Shown piece after piece: positions 16,426-26,959 of a stretch of 64,000 bases of DNA. A program made the translations under genes and the position numbers. The notes beneath the pieces are model-generated. The model was given only the letters and a program-made list of their open reading frames with translations, was not told where the DNA came from and searched no databases. Where the stretch lies: positions 62,001 through 126,000 of the forward strand of contig NZ_BBJJ01000002.1 of NCBI RefSeq assembly GCF_000739815.1, written 5' to 3'. Positions within the stretch are counted from its first letter, which is position 1. Every line of letters begins with the position of its first letter. This DNA is from Paraburkholderia mimosarum LMG 23256 = NBRC 106338. GTDB lineage: Bacteria; Pseudomonadota; Gammaproteobacteria; Burkholderiales; Burkholderiaceae.

Positions 16426-18765
16426 TCATGCCTTCAGGTATTGTTCGCGCGCGCCCAGCCAGCGGTTCAGGTGCTGCGTGACGACGTGGGGATACTCGCG
16501 CAGCAGGCGATCGGCCGCGCCGCGCGCGGGCTCGATGAGCCAGGCGTCGTTTTCGAGGCTCGCGAAGCGCAGCATCGCCGCCCCCGACTGGCGCGCGCCG
16601 AGAAATTCGCCGGGGCCGCGGATTTCGAGATCCTTGCGGGCGATCTCGAAGCCGTCGGTGGTCTCGCGCATGGTTTGCAGGCGCGCGCGGCCCGTGAGCG
16701 ACAACGGCCCGGTGTAGAGGAGCACGCAAACGGAAGCCGCGCTTCCACGCCCCACTCGCCCGCGCAATTGATGCAGTTGCGCGAGGCCGAAGCGCTCCGC
16801 GTGTTCGATCACCATCAGCGACGCGTTAGGCACGTCCACACCCACTTCGATCACCGTCGTCGCGACCAGCAGTTGTACTTCGTTGCGTGAGAACGCATCC
16901 ATCACGGCGGCCTTGTCCGCGGAAGCCAGGCGGCCGTGCACGAGGCCCACGGTCAATTCCGGCAGCGCGGCCACGAGCGTTTCATAGGTTTCCACGGCCG
17001 TTTGCAGCTGCAGCGTTTCGCTCTCCTCGATCAGCGGACATACCCAGTACACCTGACGGCCCGTGAGCGCCGCCGCGCGCACGCGGGCGATCACCTCCTC
17101 GCGGCGCGCGTCGGAGACGAGCTTCGTGAGGATCGGCGTGCGGCCGGGCGGCAGCTCGTCGATGGTGGAGACGTCGAGGTCCGCGTAGTACGTCATGGCG
17201 AGCGTGCGCGGAATCGGCGTGGCCGACATCATCAGCTGATGCGGCTGGAACTCGCGGTGCGCCTCGCCAGGCGCTTTCGCGTTCTGCGCCTTGGCGCGCA
17301 GCGCGAGCCGCTGTTCGACGCCGAAGCGATGCTGCTCGTCGACGATCACGAGGCCGAGGCGCGCGAACTCGACGGCCTCCTGAATGATCGCGTGCGTGCC
17401 GATCACGAGCTGCGCCGTGCCGAGCGCAGCCGCTTCGAGCGCCGCGCGCTTTTCCTTCGCCTTGAGGCTGCCCGCGAGCCACGCCACCTGCACGCCGAGC
17501 GGCTCGAGCCAGCCGCGCAGCTTGCGCGCGTGCTGCTCCGCGAGGATTTCGGTGGGCGCCATGAGCGCGGCCTGATAACCCGCGTCGATGGCCTGCGCGG
17601 CGGCAAGCGCCGCGACCACGGTCTTGCCGCTGCCCACGTCGCCCTGCAGCAGACGCTGCATCGGGTGCGGCTGTTCGAGATCGTGGGCGATTTCCGCCAC
17701 CACGCGCTCCTGCGCGCCCGTCAACGTGAACGGAAGCGCTGCGCGCAGCCGTGAGAGCAGCGTGGTTTGCGCCACGCGGCCCGCGACATGACGCGCCATC
17801 GCGGGCGCGGCGCGCGTGCGGCGCTCTTCGTGCGCGCGCTTGAGCGACAGTTGCTGCGCGAGCAACTCCTCGAACTTGATGCGCGTCCACGCGGGATGCG
17901 TGCCGTCGATCAGTTCGTTCTGGTCGGCATTCACGGGCGGATGGTGGAGGGTCTTCACCGCATCGATGAGCGGCGGCACATCCAGCGGCTCCATGAACTC
18001 GTGCGCCACTGCCGCGGGCAGAAGTTCGGGCAGATGCGCGCGCGAAAGCGCGTTGTCGATAGCCTTGCGCAAGTACGCCTGGCTCACGCCCGCCGTGGAC
18101 GGATACACCGGCGTGAGCGCCTGCGGCAGCGGCGCGTCGCCCTCCACGACCTTCACCGCCGGATGCACCATCTCCATGCCGAAGAAGCCGCCGCGCACGT
18201 CGCCGCGCACGCGCAGACGCTTGCCGATCGCCATCTGCGCAACCTGCGAGCCGTAGAAGTTCAGGAAGCGCAGATGCAGCTCGTCGCCATCGTGGTCGCG
18301 CAGCTTCACCACCAGCTGGCGGCGCGGGCGGTAGGCGATCTCGTTGTCGAACACCACGCCTTCGGTTTGCGCGACGCCGCCGGGCAGCAGCTCGCCGATG
18401 GGCGTGAGCGTGGTTTCATCCTCGTAGCGCATCGGCAGATGCAGCACGAGGTCGATGTCGCTGCGCAGGCCGAGTTTGGCGAGACGGTCGGCGGTTTTGG
18501 TGAGCTTGGGCTTGTCCTTGGCCGCCGTTTTTTCTGCGCTCTTTTCCGCGCTTTTCTCCGCAGCCTTCTCCGCAGCCTTGTCCGCAGCCTTGTCCGCAGC
18601 CTTGTCCGCGGACTGCTTCGCCGCACGCTTGCGAGCGGGTGGCGCGGCCTCCTGCGTTGCGTCCGGCTGTCGCGTCCGGTCGCCGTCTTCGGGCGTGCGC
18701 GCGCCGTCGCGCGTTTCGCTCGCGGAATCGGATTCGGACATCAATCGGCTAACGGACTCAGGCAT
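16426..18765 (-). CDS. recG: ATP-dependent DNA helicase RecG
   Basis: 779 residues from the ATG at 18765 (MPESVSRLM), longer than the usual 690 or so. Wedge/OB domain, then helicase domains with Walker A GDVGSGKT, DEQH box, and the C-terminal segment IEVGVDVPNAS ... QLRGRVGRG. It remodels stalled forks and Holliday junctions. The extra N-terminus (about residues 35-85) is an Ala/Lys repeat (KAADKAADKAAEK) of low complexity. Another in-frame ATG is at 18741. Neither has a good ribosome site, and the open frame continues upstream through a 15-bp tandem repeat, which is unlikely to be coding. Confidence 0.92.
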   Translation of the reverse strand: MPESVSRLMSESDSASETRDGARTPEDGDRTRQPDATQEAAPPARKRAAKQSADKAADKAADKAAEKAAEKSAEKSAEKTAAKDKPKLTKTADRLAKLGLRSDIDLVLHLPMRYEDETTLTPIGELLPGGVAQTEGVVFDNEIAYRPRRQLVVKLRDHDGDELHLRFLNFYGSQVAQMAIGKRLRVRGDVRGGFFGMEMVHPAVKVVEGDAPLPQALTPVYPSTAGVSQAYLRKAIDNALSRAHLPELLPAAVAHEFMEPLDVPPLIDAVKTLHHPPVNADQNELIDGTHPAWTRIKFEELLAQQLSLKRAHEERRTRAAPAMARHVAGRVAQTTLLSRLRAALPFTLTGAQERVVAEIAHDLEQPHPMQRLLQGDVGSGKTVVAALAAAQAIDAGYQAALMAPTEILAEQHARKLRGWLEPLGVQVAWLAGSLKAKEKRAALEAAALGTAQLVIGTHAIIQEAVEFARLGLVIVDEQHRFGVEQRLALRAKAQNAKAPGEAHREFQPHQLMMSATPIPRTLAMTYYADLDVSTIDELPPGRTPILTKLVSDARREEVIARVRAAALTGRQVYWVCPLIEESETLQLQTAVETYETLVAALPELTVGLVHGRLASADKAAVMDAFSRNEVQLLVATTVIEVGVDVPNASLMVIEHAERFGLAQLHQLRGRVGRGSAASVCVLLYTGPLSLTGRARLQTMRETTDGFEIARKDLEIRGPGEFLGARQSGAAMLRFASLENDAWLIEPARGAADRLLREYPHVVTQHLNRWLGAREQYLKA

Positions 18766-18885
18766 GGGCAGCTTCGCAAGTACAATATCGGCTTTCCGGC
18801 ATGGCGCGGCACGCAGCGTGCAGGCGCCCTGGCTCTCCGGCACATGGCGCGCATGGCACACGGGCAGGTCACAGCCGGCCACGTT

Positions 18886-18990
18886 CCAGACGGGCATGTC
18901 CCAGACGGGCATGTCCCAGACGGGCACGTCCCAGACGGGCACGTCCCAGACGGGCATGTCCCAGACGGGCACGTCCCAGACGGGCATGTC
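18886..18990. repeat. 15-bp tandem repeat, seven units (minisatellite)
   Basis: CCAGACGGGCAYGTC repeated seven times without indels. Only the 12th base varies (T,T,C,C,T,C,T along the plus strand). A degenerate half unit precedes it. It sits between divergent recG and queA, 121 bases upstream of the recG ATG and 232 bases upstream of queA. The length is a multiple of three, so it stays open in all frames. Confidence 0.95.
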
Positions 18991-19221
18991 CCGCAATCAT
19001 AGCGGCTGTCGATCTGCAGTTAGCGCTTTGGCGCTTTGTCGATCCGAACCGGATGCTTTCGCACCGGCTCCGGTCCCGGGCAGCGCGCTCCGGTGCCATA
19101 CCCGTTTGCTCGTTGCGCGCGGGAGGACATTGCCGCCGCTTTTTGGGGCGCGACCGTCGGCTCGCCGCCGGGAAGCCGCCGCGCGCCGGTCCTCCGGCGC
19201 ATTTCCGTTATTTCAGGCCGC

Positions 19222-20313
19222 ATGTTCAAGCTTTCCGATTTCGATTTCGACCTCCCCGAGGAACTCATCGCGCAAACGGCTCTCGCCGAGCGCAGCGCGA
19301 GCCGCCTGCTGGAGGTCGACAACACCGCGCAATTGCCCGGTCAACCAGGTCAACCCGGCCAACCCGCGCGCCTCACCGACCGGCGTTTCTCCGAACTGCC
19401 CGCGTGCGTGGCGCCGGGCGACCTGCTCGTCTTCAACGATACCAAGGTGTTGAAGGCGCGTTTCTTCGGCCAGAAGGCCAGCGGCGGCAAGATCGAGGTG
19501 CTCGTCGAGCGTCTGACCGGCGCGCGCACGGCGCTCGCGCAGATCCGCGCGAGCAAGAGCCCCGGGGCCGGCACGGTGCTGCGCCTCGCCGACGCGTTCG
19601 AGGTGACCGTGGGCGAGCGCGTCGAGCCGTTCTATACGCTTCACTTCCCCGACGACTGCCTCACGCTGATCGAACGGTTCGGCCGCCTGCCGCTGCCGCC
19701 CTACATCACGCACGATGCCGACGCGAGCGACGAAACGCGCTATCAAACGGTGTACGCGCAGAATCCGGGTGCGGTGGCCGCGCCCACGGCCGGTCTGCAC
19801 TTCGACGACGCCCTGCTCGCCCAACTCGACGCGCAAGGCGTGGACCGAGCGACGCTCACGCTGCACGTGGGCGCGGGCACGTTCCAGCCGGTGCGCGTGG
19901 AGAACATCGCCGAGCACAAGATGCACAGCGAGTGGTATCAACTGCCGCAGACGCTGGTCGACAAGATCGCGGCCACGCGCGCGCGCGGCGGCCGCGTGAT
20001 CGCCGTGGGCACGACCTCGATGCGCGCGCTGGAAGCCGCCGCGCGCGACGCCGACCGCGAAGGCCGCGCACTCGCGGCGACGCAGGCCGAAACCGACATC
20101 TTCATCACGCCGGGCTACACGTTCCGCGTGGTCGACCGGCTCGTGACGAATTTCCACCTGCCGAAGTCGACGCTGCTGATGCTCGTATCTGCGTTCGCGG
20201 GCATCGAAACGATCCGCGCGGCATATCGTCACGCGATCGCGCAGCGGTACCGCTTCTTCAGCTACGGTGACGCGATGCTGCTCACCCGAACCGACGACGC
20301 GCTCAACAAGTAA
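19222..20313 (+). CDS. queA: S-adenosylmethionine:tRNA ribosyltransferase-isomerase QueA
   Basis: 363 residues. Builds epoxyqueuosine on tRNA from preQ1 and SAM. The start [18 protein letters not shown] is the canonical QueA N-terminus; [14 protein letters not shown] (about 67-80), [11 protein letters not shown] and the C-terminal [12 protein letters not shown] ... [17 protein letters not shown] are family hallmarks. A small Gln-Pro-Gly repeat (about residues 41-50) is an insertion relative to most QueA. Followed by tgt, which performs the preceding step. Confidence 0.95.
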   Translation: MFKLSDFDFDLPEELIAQTALAERSASRLLEVDNTAQLPGQPGQPGQPARLTDRRFSELPACVAPGDLLVFNDTKVLKARFFGQKASGGKIEVLVERLTGARTALAQIRASKSPGAGTVLRLADAFEVTVGERVEPFYTLHFPDDCLTLIERFGRLPLPPYITHDADASDETRYQTVYAQNPGAVAAPTAGLHFDDALLAQLDAQGVDRATLTLHVGAGTFQPVRVENIAEHKMHSEWYQLPQTLVDKIAATRARGGRVIAVGTTSMRALEAAARDADREGRALAATQAETDIFITPGYTFRVVDRLVTNFHLPKSTLLMLVSAFAGIETIRAAYRHAIAQRYRFFSYGDAMLLTRTDDALNK

Positions 20314-20322
20314 CACGTTTAA

Positions 20323-21627
<1,305 letters not shown>

Positions 21628-21881
21628 GAGCGCCACACGACATTACAATCACCTTTCGCACCGATGGCGCGAACAGGGCGCCGCGTCTGTGTCTTGTCCA
21701 TGCCTTGTCATGTCGCGCGGCGCCGGTTTTCACGCCCGGTTTTCACGCCCAAGCTCGCCGGGCAGCGGCAAGATTCAAGATAAGCGCTTGATCGGCAAGC
21801 CAATTTGGCGTCATCGTCGCGGAGAATGCCGGTGGTAGAATAACCGGCTCGCTTTTTGATCGTAAAAACGGAGAGACCAAC

Positions 21882-22211
21882 GTGTCGTTCATTTCCAATG
21901 CCTTCGCGCAAGGCAGTGCAGCAGGTGGTGCCGAATCGAGCTTGATGAGCTTCCTGCCGCTCATTCTGATGTTCGCCGTGCTGTACTTCATCATGATCCG
22001 TCCGCAGATGAAGCGTCAGAAGGAACATCGCAACATGCTCGCGGCCATGGCCAAGGGCGACGAAGTGATCACGAGCGGCGGCATCGTCGGCAAGGTGACC
22101 CGCGTCAGCGAAGCCTACGTGGGCGTCGAAATCGCCGACGGCACGGAAATCACCGTGCAGAAGTCCTCGGTCTCGACCATCCTGCCGAAGGGCACGATCA
22201 AGTCGCTGTAA
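21882..22211 (+). CDS. yajC: Preprotein translocase accessory subunit YajC
   Basis: 109 residues. Single N-terminal TM helix (about 20-42: LMSFLPLILMFAVLYFIMIRP) followed by a cytoplasmic beta-rich domain with GDEVITSGGIVGKV. Partner of SecD and SecF in the holo-translocon. A TAGAAT -10-like box lies about 45 bases upstream of the ATG. Confidence 0.94.
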   Translation: MSFISNAFAQGSAAGGAESSLMSFLPLILMFAVLYFIMIRPQMKRQKEHRNMLAAMAKGDEVITSGGIVGKVTRVSEAYVGVEIADGTEITVQKSSVSTILPKGTIKSL

Positions 22212-22228
22212 AGCGTCGCAAGAATCAT

Positions 22229-22259
22229 CGAGGCCGTTGCCTCCAAAAGAACGGCCTCG
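22229..22259 (+). other. Strong hairpin between yajC and secD
   Basis: 10-bp perfect stem CGAGGCCGTT / AACGGCCTCG with an 11-base loop and no T-run afterwards. It looks like an mRNA-stability or processing element rather than a terminator, because secD continues the operon. Confidence 0.6.
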
Positions 22260-22362
22260 CGCGCCCGGCCCAGCCACTGACCACGAAACGTCAATGCAGG
22301 AACGCCCCGAAGGCATAGCCGGACGCGCACAGCGCTCTTCCCCTCCCCCGTTGGGTCAACCA

Positions 22363-24411
22363 ATGAACCGTTATCCCCTCTGGAAATATGTCGTGATGCT
22401 GGTGGCGCTTGTCATCGGCTTCGTGTACACATTGCCCAATTTCTTCGGCGAAGCGCCCGCGGTCCAGGTCTCGAGCGGCAAGGCCACCGTCAAGCTCGAC
22501 TCGGGCACGCTCGCCCAGGTCGAAGCCGCGCTCGTTGCGAACAACATCAAGGCTGCCGACGTCACGTTCGACAACTCGTCGCTGAACGCGAACATCCGCG
22601 TGCGCGTCGCCGATACGGACACGCAGTTGCGCCTCAAAGACGCGCTCAATCACGCGCTGAACGCCGACCCGACCGATCCGCAGTACATCGTCGCGCTGAA
22701 CCTGCAGAGCGCCTCGCCGCGCTGGCTCACCAGCATGCGCGCGCTGCCGATGTATCTCGGCCTCGACCTGCGCGGCGGCGTGCACTTCCTGCTCCAGGTC
22801 GACATGAACGGCGCGCTCAACAAGAAGCTCGATTCCGACGCTTCGGACGTGCGCACGCTCCTGCGCGACAAGAACATCCGCGACGGCGGCGTGAACCGCG
22901 TCAACCAGTCGGTGGTGGTCAATTTCGCCGATGCCGACGTGGCCGAGCAGGCGCGCAAGGTGCTCGCGGGATCGGGCGGCATCACCGAGCTTCAATGGGC
23001 CACGCAGAACAATCCCGAGGGCGGCGTGCAGCTCGTCGGCACGTTCACGCCGGCCGTGAAGACAGCGGTTCAGCAAGCGGCGCTCAAGCAGAACATCCAG
23101 ACGCTGCACAACCGCGTGAACGAGCTCGGCGTGGCGGAGCCCGTAATCCAGCAGCAGGGCGACGACCGCATCGTGGTCGAACTGCCGGGCGTGCAGGACA
23201 CCGCGAAGGCGAAGGACATCATCGGCCGCACGGCGACGCTCGAAGCGCGCCTCGCCGACCCGATGGGCCTGCATCCGGACGTGAACGCGCCGGTGCCGCC
23301 GGGCGACGAACTCTTCACGCAAGGCAACGCCGCGCCGGTGCTGCTGCGCAAGCAGGTGATCTTCACGGGCGACCGCATCATCGACGCCTCGGCGGGCTTC
23401 GACGAGCATCAGCGTCCGTCGGTCAACATCCGTCTCGACTCCGCGGGCGGGCGCGCCGTGCGCGCCGTTTCGCGCGACAACATCGGCAAGCCGATGGCGA
23501 TGGTGCTGTTCGAAAAGGGCAAGGGCGAAGTGCTGACGGTGGCGACGATCCAGTCGGAACTGGGCGACCGCTTCCAGATCACGGGCCAGCCCACGCCGCA
23601 GGCCGCCGCCGACCTCGCGCTGCTGCTGCGCGCCGGCTCGCTCGCGGCGCCGATGGAAATCATCGAGGAACGCACGGTCGGACCGAGCCTCGGCGCGGAC
23701 AACATTCGCAAGGGTTTTGATTCGGTGATCTACGGCTTCGCCGCGATCGCCGTGTTCATGATCGCGTACTACATGCTGTTCGGCGTGATCTCCATGATCG
23801 GCCTCTCGGTGAACCTGCTGCTGCTCGTGGCGGTGCTCTCGATGCTGCAGGCCACGCTCACGCTGCCGGGCATCGCGGCTATCGCGCTCGCGCTCGGTAT
23901 GGCCATCGACGCGAACGTGCTGATCAACGAACGCGTGCGCGAAGAACTGCGCAACGGCGCGCCGCCGCAGCTGGCCATCCAGAACGGCTACGCGCACGCC
24001 TGGGCAACGATTCTCGACTCGAACGTGACGACGCTGATCGCCGGTCTCGCGCTGCTCGCGTTCGGCTCGGGTCCGGTGCGCGGCTTCGCGATCGTGCACT
24101 GTATCGGCATTCTCACGTCGATGTTCTCGGCCGTGTTCTTCTCGCGCGGTCTCGTGAACCTCTGGTACGGCGGCAAGAAGAAGCTCAAGTCGCTCGCCGT
24201 GGGTCAGGTGTGGCGTCCTGAGCCTCAGGAGGCGGCACCCGCGCTCGCCGGCGCCGACGTCGGCACCGATACGGCCCGCGCGGTTTCCGCAACGGCCGCG
24301 AAGCGCGAACCGGCCAAGGCCGGCGCAAAGGGCGCCGCGCGCGCCAAGCCGGTCGTGCGCCGCCGCGACGCCTCGGGCGGCCCCGGCAACAACACGGGCT
24401 CGTCCCGCTGA
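22363..24411 (+). CDS. secD: Protein translocase subunit SecD
   Basis: 682 residues from MNRYPLWKY. RND-type, proton-driven factor that helps pull proteins through SecYEG. TM1 (about 8-27), then the periplasmic domain with GLDLRGGVHFLLQVD (about 135-149), then five C-terminal TMs with LALGMAIDANVLINERVREE. The C-terminus carries an Ala/Lys/Arg-rich tail of about 60 residues beyond the usual end. The longer frame to 22237 lacks family sequence. secF starts 16 bases downstream. Confidence 0.96.
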   Translation: MNRYPLWKYVVMLVALVIGFVYTLPNFFGEAPAVQVSSGKATVKLDSGTLAQVEAALVANNIKAADVTFDNSSLNANIRVRVADTDTQLRLKDALNHALNADPTDPQYIVALNLQSASPRWLTSMRALPMYLGLDLRGGVHFLLQVDMNGALNKKLDSDASDVRTLLRDKNIRDGGVNRVNQSVVVNFADADVAEQARKVLAGSGGITELQWATQNNPEGGVQLVGTFTPAVKTAVQQAALKQNIQTLHNRVNELGVAEPVIQQQGDDRIVVELPGVQDTAKAKDIIGRTATLEARLADPMGLHPDVNAPVPPGDELFTQGNAAPVLLRKQVIFTGDRIIDASAGFDEHQRPSVNIRLDSAGGRAVRAVSRDNIGKPMAMVLFEKGKGEVLTVATIQSELGDRFQITGQPTPQAAADLALLLRAGSLAAPMEIIEERTVGPSLGADNIRKGFDSVIYGFAAIAVFMIAYYMLFGVISMIGLSVNLLLLVAVLSMLQATLTLPGIAAIALALGMAIDANVLINERVREELRNGAPPQLAIQNGYAHAWATILDSNVTTLIAGLALLAFGSGPVRGFAIVHCIGILTSMFSAVFFSRGLVNLWYGGKKKLKSLAVGQVWRPEPQEAAPALAGADVGTDTARAVSATAAKREPAKAGAKGAARAKPVVRRRDASGGPGNNTGSSR

Positions 24412-24426
24412 TACGGAGTCACAAAC

Positions 24427-25377
24427 ATGGAATTTTTCCGCATCCGCAAAGACATCCCGTTCATGAAGCACGCGTTGATCTTCAACGCGATCTCGCTGAT
24501 CACCTTCATCGCGGCGGTGTTCTTTCTGTTTCATCGCGGCCTGCACCTGTCGATCGAATTCACGGGCGGCACGGTCATCGAAGTGCAGTACCCGCAGGCG
24601 GTGCCGCTCGAGCCGTTGCGCGACTCGCTCGCGAAGATCGGCTACGGCGACGCCCAGGTGCAGAACTTCGGCACCTCGCGCGACGTGCTGATCCGCCTGC
24701 CGCTCAAGGAGGGCCTGAGCTCGGCGCAGCAGAGCGACCAGGTGATGTCCACGCTCAAGGCCGCCAATCCGCAAGTTCAATTGCAGCGCGTGGAGTTCGT
24801 CGGCCCGCAGGTCGGCAAGGAGCTCGCCACCGACGGCCTGCTCGCGCTCGCCTGTGTGGTGGCGGGCATCGTCATCTACCTGTCGTTCCGCTTCGAATGG
24901 AAGTACGCCGTGGCCGGCGTGATCGCGAACCTGCACGACGTCGTGATCATCCTGGGCTTTTTTGCGTTCTTCCAGTGGGAGTTCTCGCTCTCGGTGCTCG
25001 CGGCGGTGCTCGCGGTGCTGGGCTACTCGGTGAACGAGTCCGTGGTTATCTTCGACCGGATTCGCGAGACCTTCCGGCGCGAGCGCAAGATGAGCGTGAC
25101 CGAAGTGATCAACCACGCCATTACGACCACGATGTCGCGAACCATCATCACGCACGGCTGTACGCAGATGATGGTGCTCTCGATGTTCTTCTTCGGCGGC
25201 CCGACGCTGCACTACTTCGCACTGGCGCTGACGGTGGGTATTCTCTTCGGCATCTACTCGTCGGTGTTCGTTGCGGCGGCGCTCGCCATGTGGCTCGGTG
25301 TGAAGCGCGAAGACCTCGTGAAGGACAAGAAGGAAAAGTTGGATCCGAACGATCCGAACGCGGGCGCGCAGGTTTGA
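24427..25377 (+). CDS. secF: Protein translocase subunit SecF
   Basis: 316 residues. Partner of SecD. Six TMs; TM1 region about 17-36, LSIEFTGGTVIEVQ (about 42-55) in the periplasmic part, and GYSVNESVVIFDRIRE (about 198-213) in the C-terminal TM domain. Last gene of the operon; a strong terminator follows. Confidence 0.97.
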   Translation: MEFFRIRKDIPFMKHALIFNAISLITFIAAVFFLFHRGLHLSIEFTGGTVIEVQYPQAVPLEPLRDSLAKIGYGDAQVQNFGTSRDVLIRLPLKEGLSSAQQSDQVMSTLKAANPQVQLQRVEFVGPQVGKELATDGLLALACVVAGIVIYLSFRFEWKYAVAGVIANLHDVVIILGFFAFFQWEFSLSVLAAVLAVLGYSVNESVVIFDRIRETFRRERKMSVTEVINHAITTTMSRTIITHGCTQMMVLSMFFFGGPTLHYFALALTVGILFGIYSSVFVAAALAMWLGVKREDLVKDKKEKLDPNDPNAGAQV

Positions 25378-25392
25378 GCCGCGCACCAGCGC

Positions 25393-25424
25393 AAAAGCCG
25401 GTTCTCGCGAACCGGCTTTTTTTT
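25393..25424 (+). terminator. Terminator of the yajC-secD-secF operon
   Basis: AAAAGCCGGTT / AACCGGCTTTT stem with a 6-base loop and a run of eight T. The A-run on the left makes it usable from the minus strand too, towards which the YceI genes converge. Confidence 0.92.
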
Positions 25425-25445
25425 CGTGCACAGCCGCAGCGCTCG

Positions 25446-26033
25446 CTACTGTTTGATGCCTTCTGCCTGGATATGCAGGGTGGTCTTCATCTTGAAGCCG
25501 TACTTCTTGCCCATGTCGATGCCGAAGTCGTCGCGGTTGAAAGCGCCCTCGGCTTCCACGCCGCACACCTCGCGCTTGAGCACGGGGTGCTGCATGCACT
25601 TGAACGATTCGATTTCGAGCGTGAGCGGCCGTGTCACGCCGTGCAGCGTGAACTTGCCGATGATTCGCCTCGGCGTGTCGCCGTCGAACACCATGCGCGT
25701 GCCCTTGTACGTGGCGGTGGGATATTTCGCGACATCGAAGAACTCGTCGCCGATGAGATGCTGGTCGAGCCGCGCGTTGCCGGTCTGCACGGAGGCCGGA
25801 TCGATCGTCACGTCCGCACTGCCCGTTCTTGCCGCGCGGTCGATCGTGACGGTGCCCGTGGTTTTGGTGAACTTGCCGCGCCACGTGGACAGGCCGCCCA
25901 TATGGTCGGCCTCGAAGCTCGGAAAGGTGTGGTTCGGATCGAGCTGGTAGGTGTCGGCGGCGTGCCCGAGCTGGGCGGCGATCGCCACCACGGTCATCCC
26001 CACAGCCTTGCTCAGCCACGTCGAGTTGTTCAA
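25446..26033 (-). CDS. YceI-family periplasmic protein (first)
   Basis: 195 residues with a cleavable signal peptide (about 1-26, [11 protein letters not shown]). The mature part is a YceI lipocalin-like barrel ([48 protein letters not shown]) that binds polyisoprenoid-type lipids in the family. It begins 24 bases after a second YceI gene, so the two form a pair. Role in this organism unknown. Confidence 0.9.
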   Translation of the reverse strand: MNNSTWLSKAVGMTVVAIAAQLGHAADTYQLDPNHTFPSFEADHMGGLSTWRGKFTKTTGTVTIDRAARTGSADVTIDPASVQTGNARLDQHLIGDEFFDVAKYPTATYKGTRMVFDGDTPRRIIGKFTLHGVTRPLTLEIESFKCMQHPVLKREVCGVEAEGAFNRDDFGIDMGKKYGFKMKTTLHIQAEGIKQ

Positions 26034-26057
26034 AAGCCGCTCCTCAAGGCCGGCGCG

Positions 26058-26657
26058 CTACTTGTGAGCGACGACGAGATGAAACTTGATGAGCACTTCG
26101 TCGGAGACGATCGAGGTGTCCTTCCATTCGCCCGTGCCGATGTCGAAGGCAAGGCGGTGGATGGGCAGCGTGCCGTCGAAGGTCTGCGTCCCACCCTGCC
26201 GCGTGAGGACCACGGGCACGCTCACGGCCTGCGTATGCCCCTTGATCGTGAGGTTGCCGCTCACGCTGTACTGGTTCGTCGCGGTCGGCGTGATCGCAGT
26301 CGAGACGAACGTTGCCTGCGGGAACGCCTTTGCGTCGAACCATTCGGGCCCGCGCACCGAATCGTTGTAGGTCCGGTCGCCCAGATCGTAGCTCGCCGTC
26401 TCCACCGTGATCCGGGCGTTGCCGCTCGCCGGTTTCGCCGGATCGAAGTCGATCTGCGCACTGAACTTCGTGAAGCTGCCCTGCACCGGCACGTTCATCT
26501 GGCGCGAAATGGCGACAATCGTGCTCTTCGCTGCGTCGAGCTGCGCGTGCGCGGCCCCGCCAGCGCACAGCGCCGCGGCGCCGGCCGCCCACATCGCGAC
26601 GCCCCCGATGGCTGCGCGCAAACGATAAGAGCGAATCCACCCTGACAATGCTTCCAT
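26058..26657 (-). CDS. YceI-family periplasmic protein (second)
   Basis: 199 residues. Signal peptide about 1-39 (ending GAAHAQLDA), then a YceI barrel (SFTKFSAQIDFDP; FDAKAFPQATFVSTAI; LPIHRLAFDIGTGEWKD). Start at ATG 26657 (MEALSGWIRS) because AGGCGAG precedes it and the signal peptide follows; the open frame upstream is not coding. Divergent from it, the family to which YceI often belongs (cytochrome b561) is absent; a pqi operon is found instead. Confidence 0.88.
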   Translation of the reverse strand: MEALSGWIRSYRLRAAIGGVAMWAAGAAALCAGGAAHAQLDAAKSTIVAISRQMNVPVQGSFTKFSAQIDFDPAKPASGNARITVETASYDLGDRTYNDSVRGPEWFDAKAFPQATFVSTAITPTATNQYSVSGNLTIKGHTQAVSVPVVLTRQGGTQTFDGTLPIHRLAFDIGTGEWKDTSIVSDEVLIKFHLVVAHK

Positions 26658-26959
26658 GATCGTCTCGCCTGGGTTTCGTAGTTTCCCGCTTCGCGGATCC
26701 TGCTGCGGCCACGTTCCGCAGCCATCCGGTTCCCATGCCGGAAAGATAATCCAATTCCAGTGACAACAAACATTTGGAGATAAGGCTAGACTCGCCCGGC
26801 GAACTGCCCGGCCGGTGAGCGCACGTCGTTGCGGCACGCCACCGGGCGTGTTTGGTAACATGGCGCGACGCGCTGTCGGTACCCGCTGCTGGTCAACGTA
26901 GACAGGCGCGCCACCGCCACAGGCCCTTTGCTCCCCGTCGTTTCGCGTCACCTGCCCGC
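26658..26959. other. Intergenic region between divergent yceI and pqi operons
   Basis: 302 bases expected to hold both promoters. On the minus strand TTGTTG ... TATCTT is a weak promoter candidate around 26735-26765. No RNA gene or further ORF with a credible ribosome site was seen. Confidence 0.5.

Noticed and set aside
18765..18996. RecG N-terminus extended through the 15-bp repeats (PVWDVPVWDM...)
   Set aside because: The period of 15 keeps any frame open; no RecG has such a segment and there is no ribosome site at 18996.
22291..26019. A 1242-residue minus-strand open frame opposite secD/secF
   Set aside because: Low-complexity His/Arg/Glu composition and full overlap with secD, secF and a YceI gene in correct frames; no homology seen.
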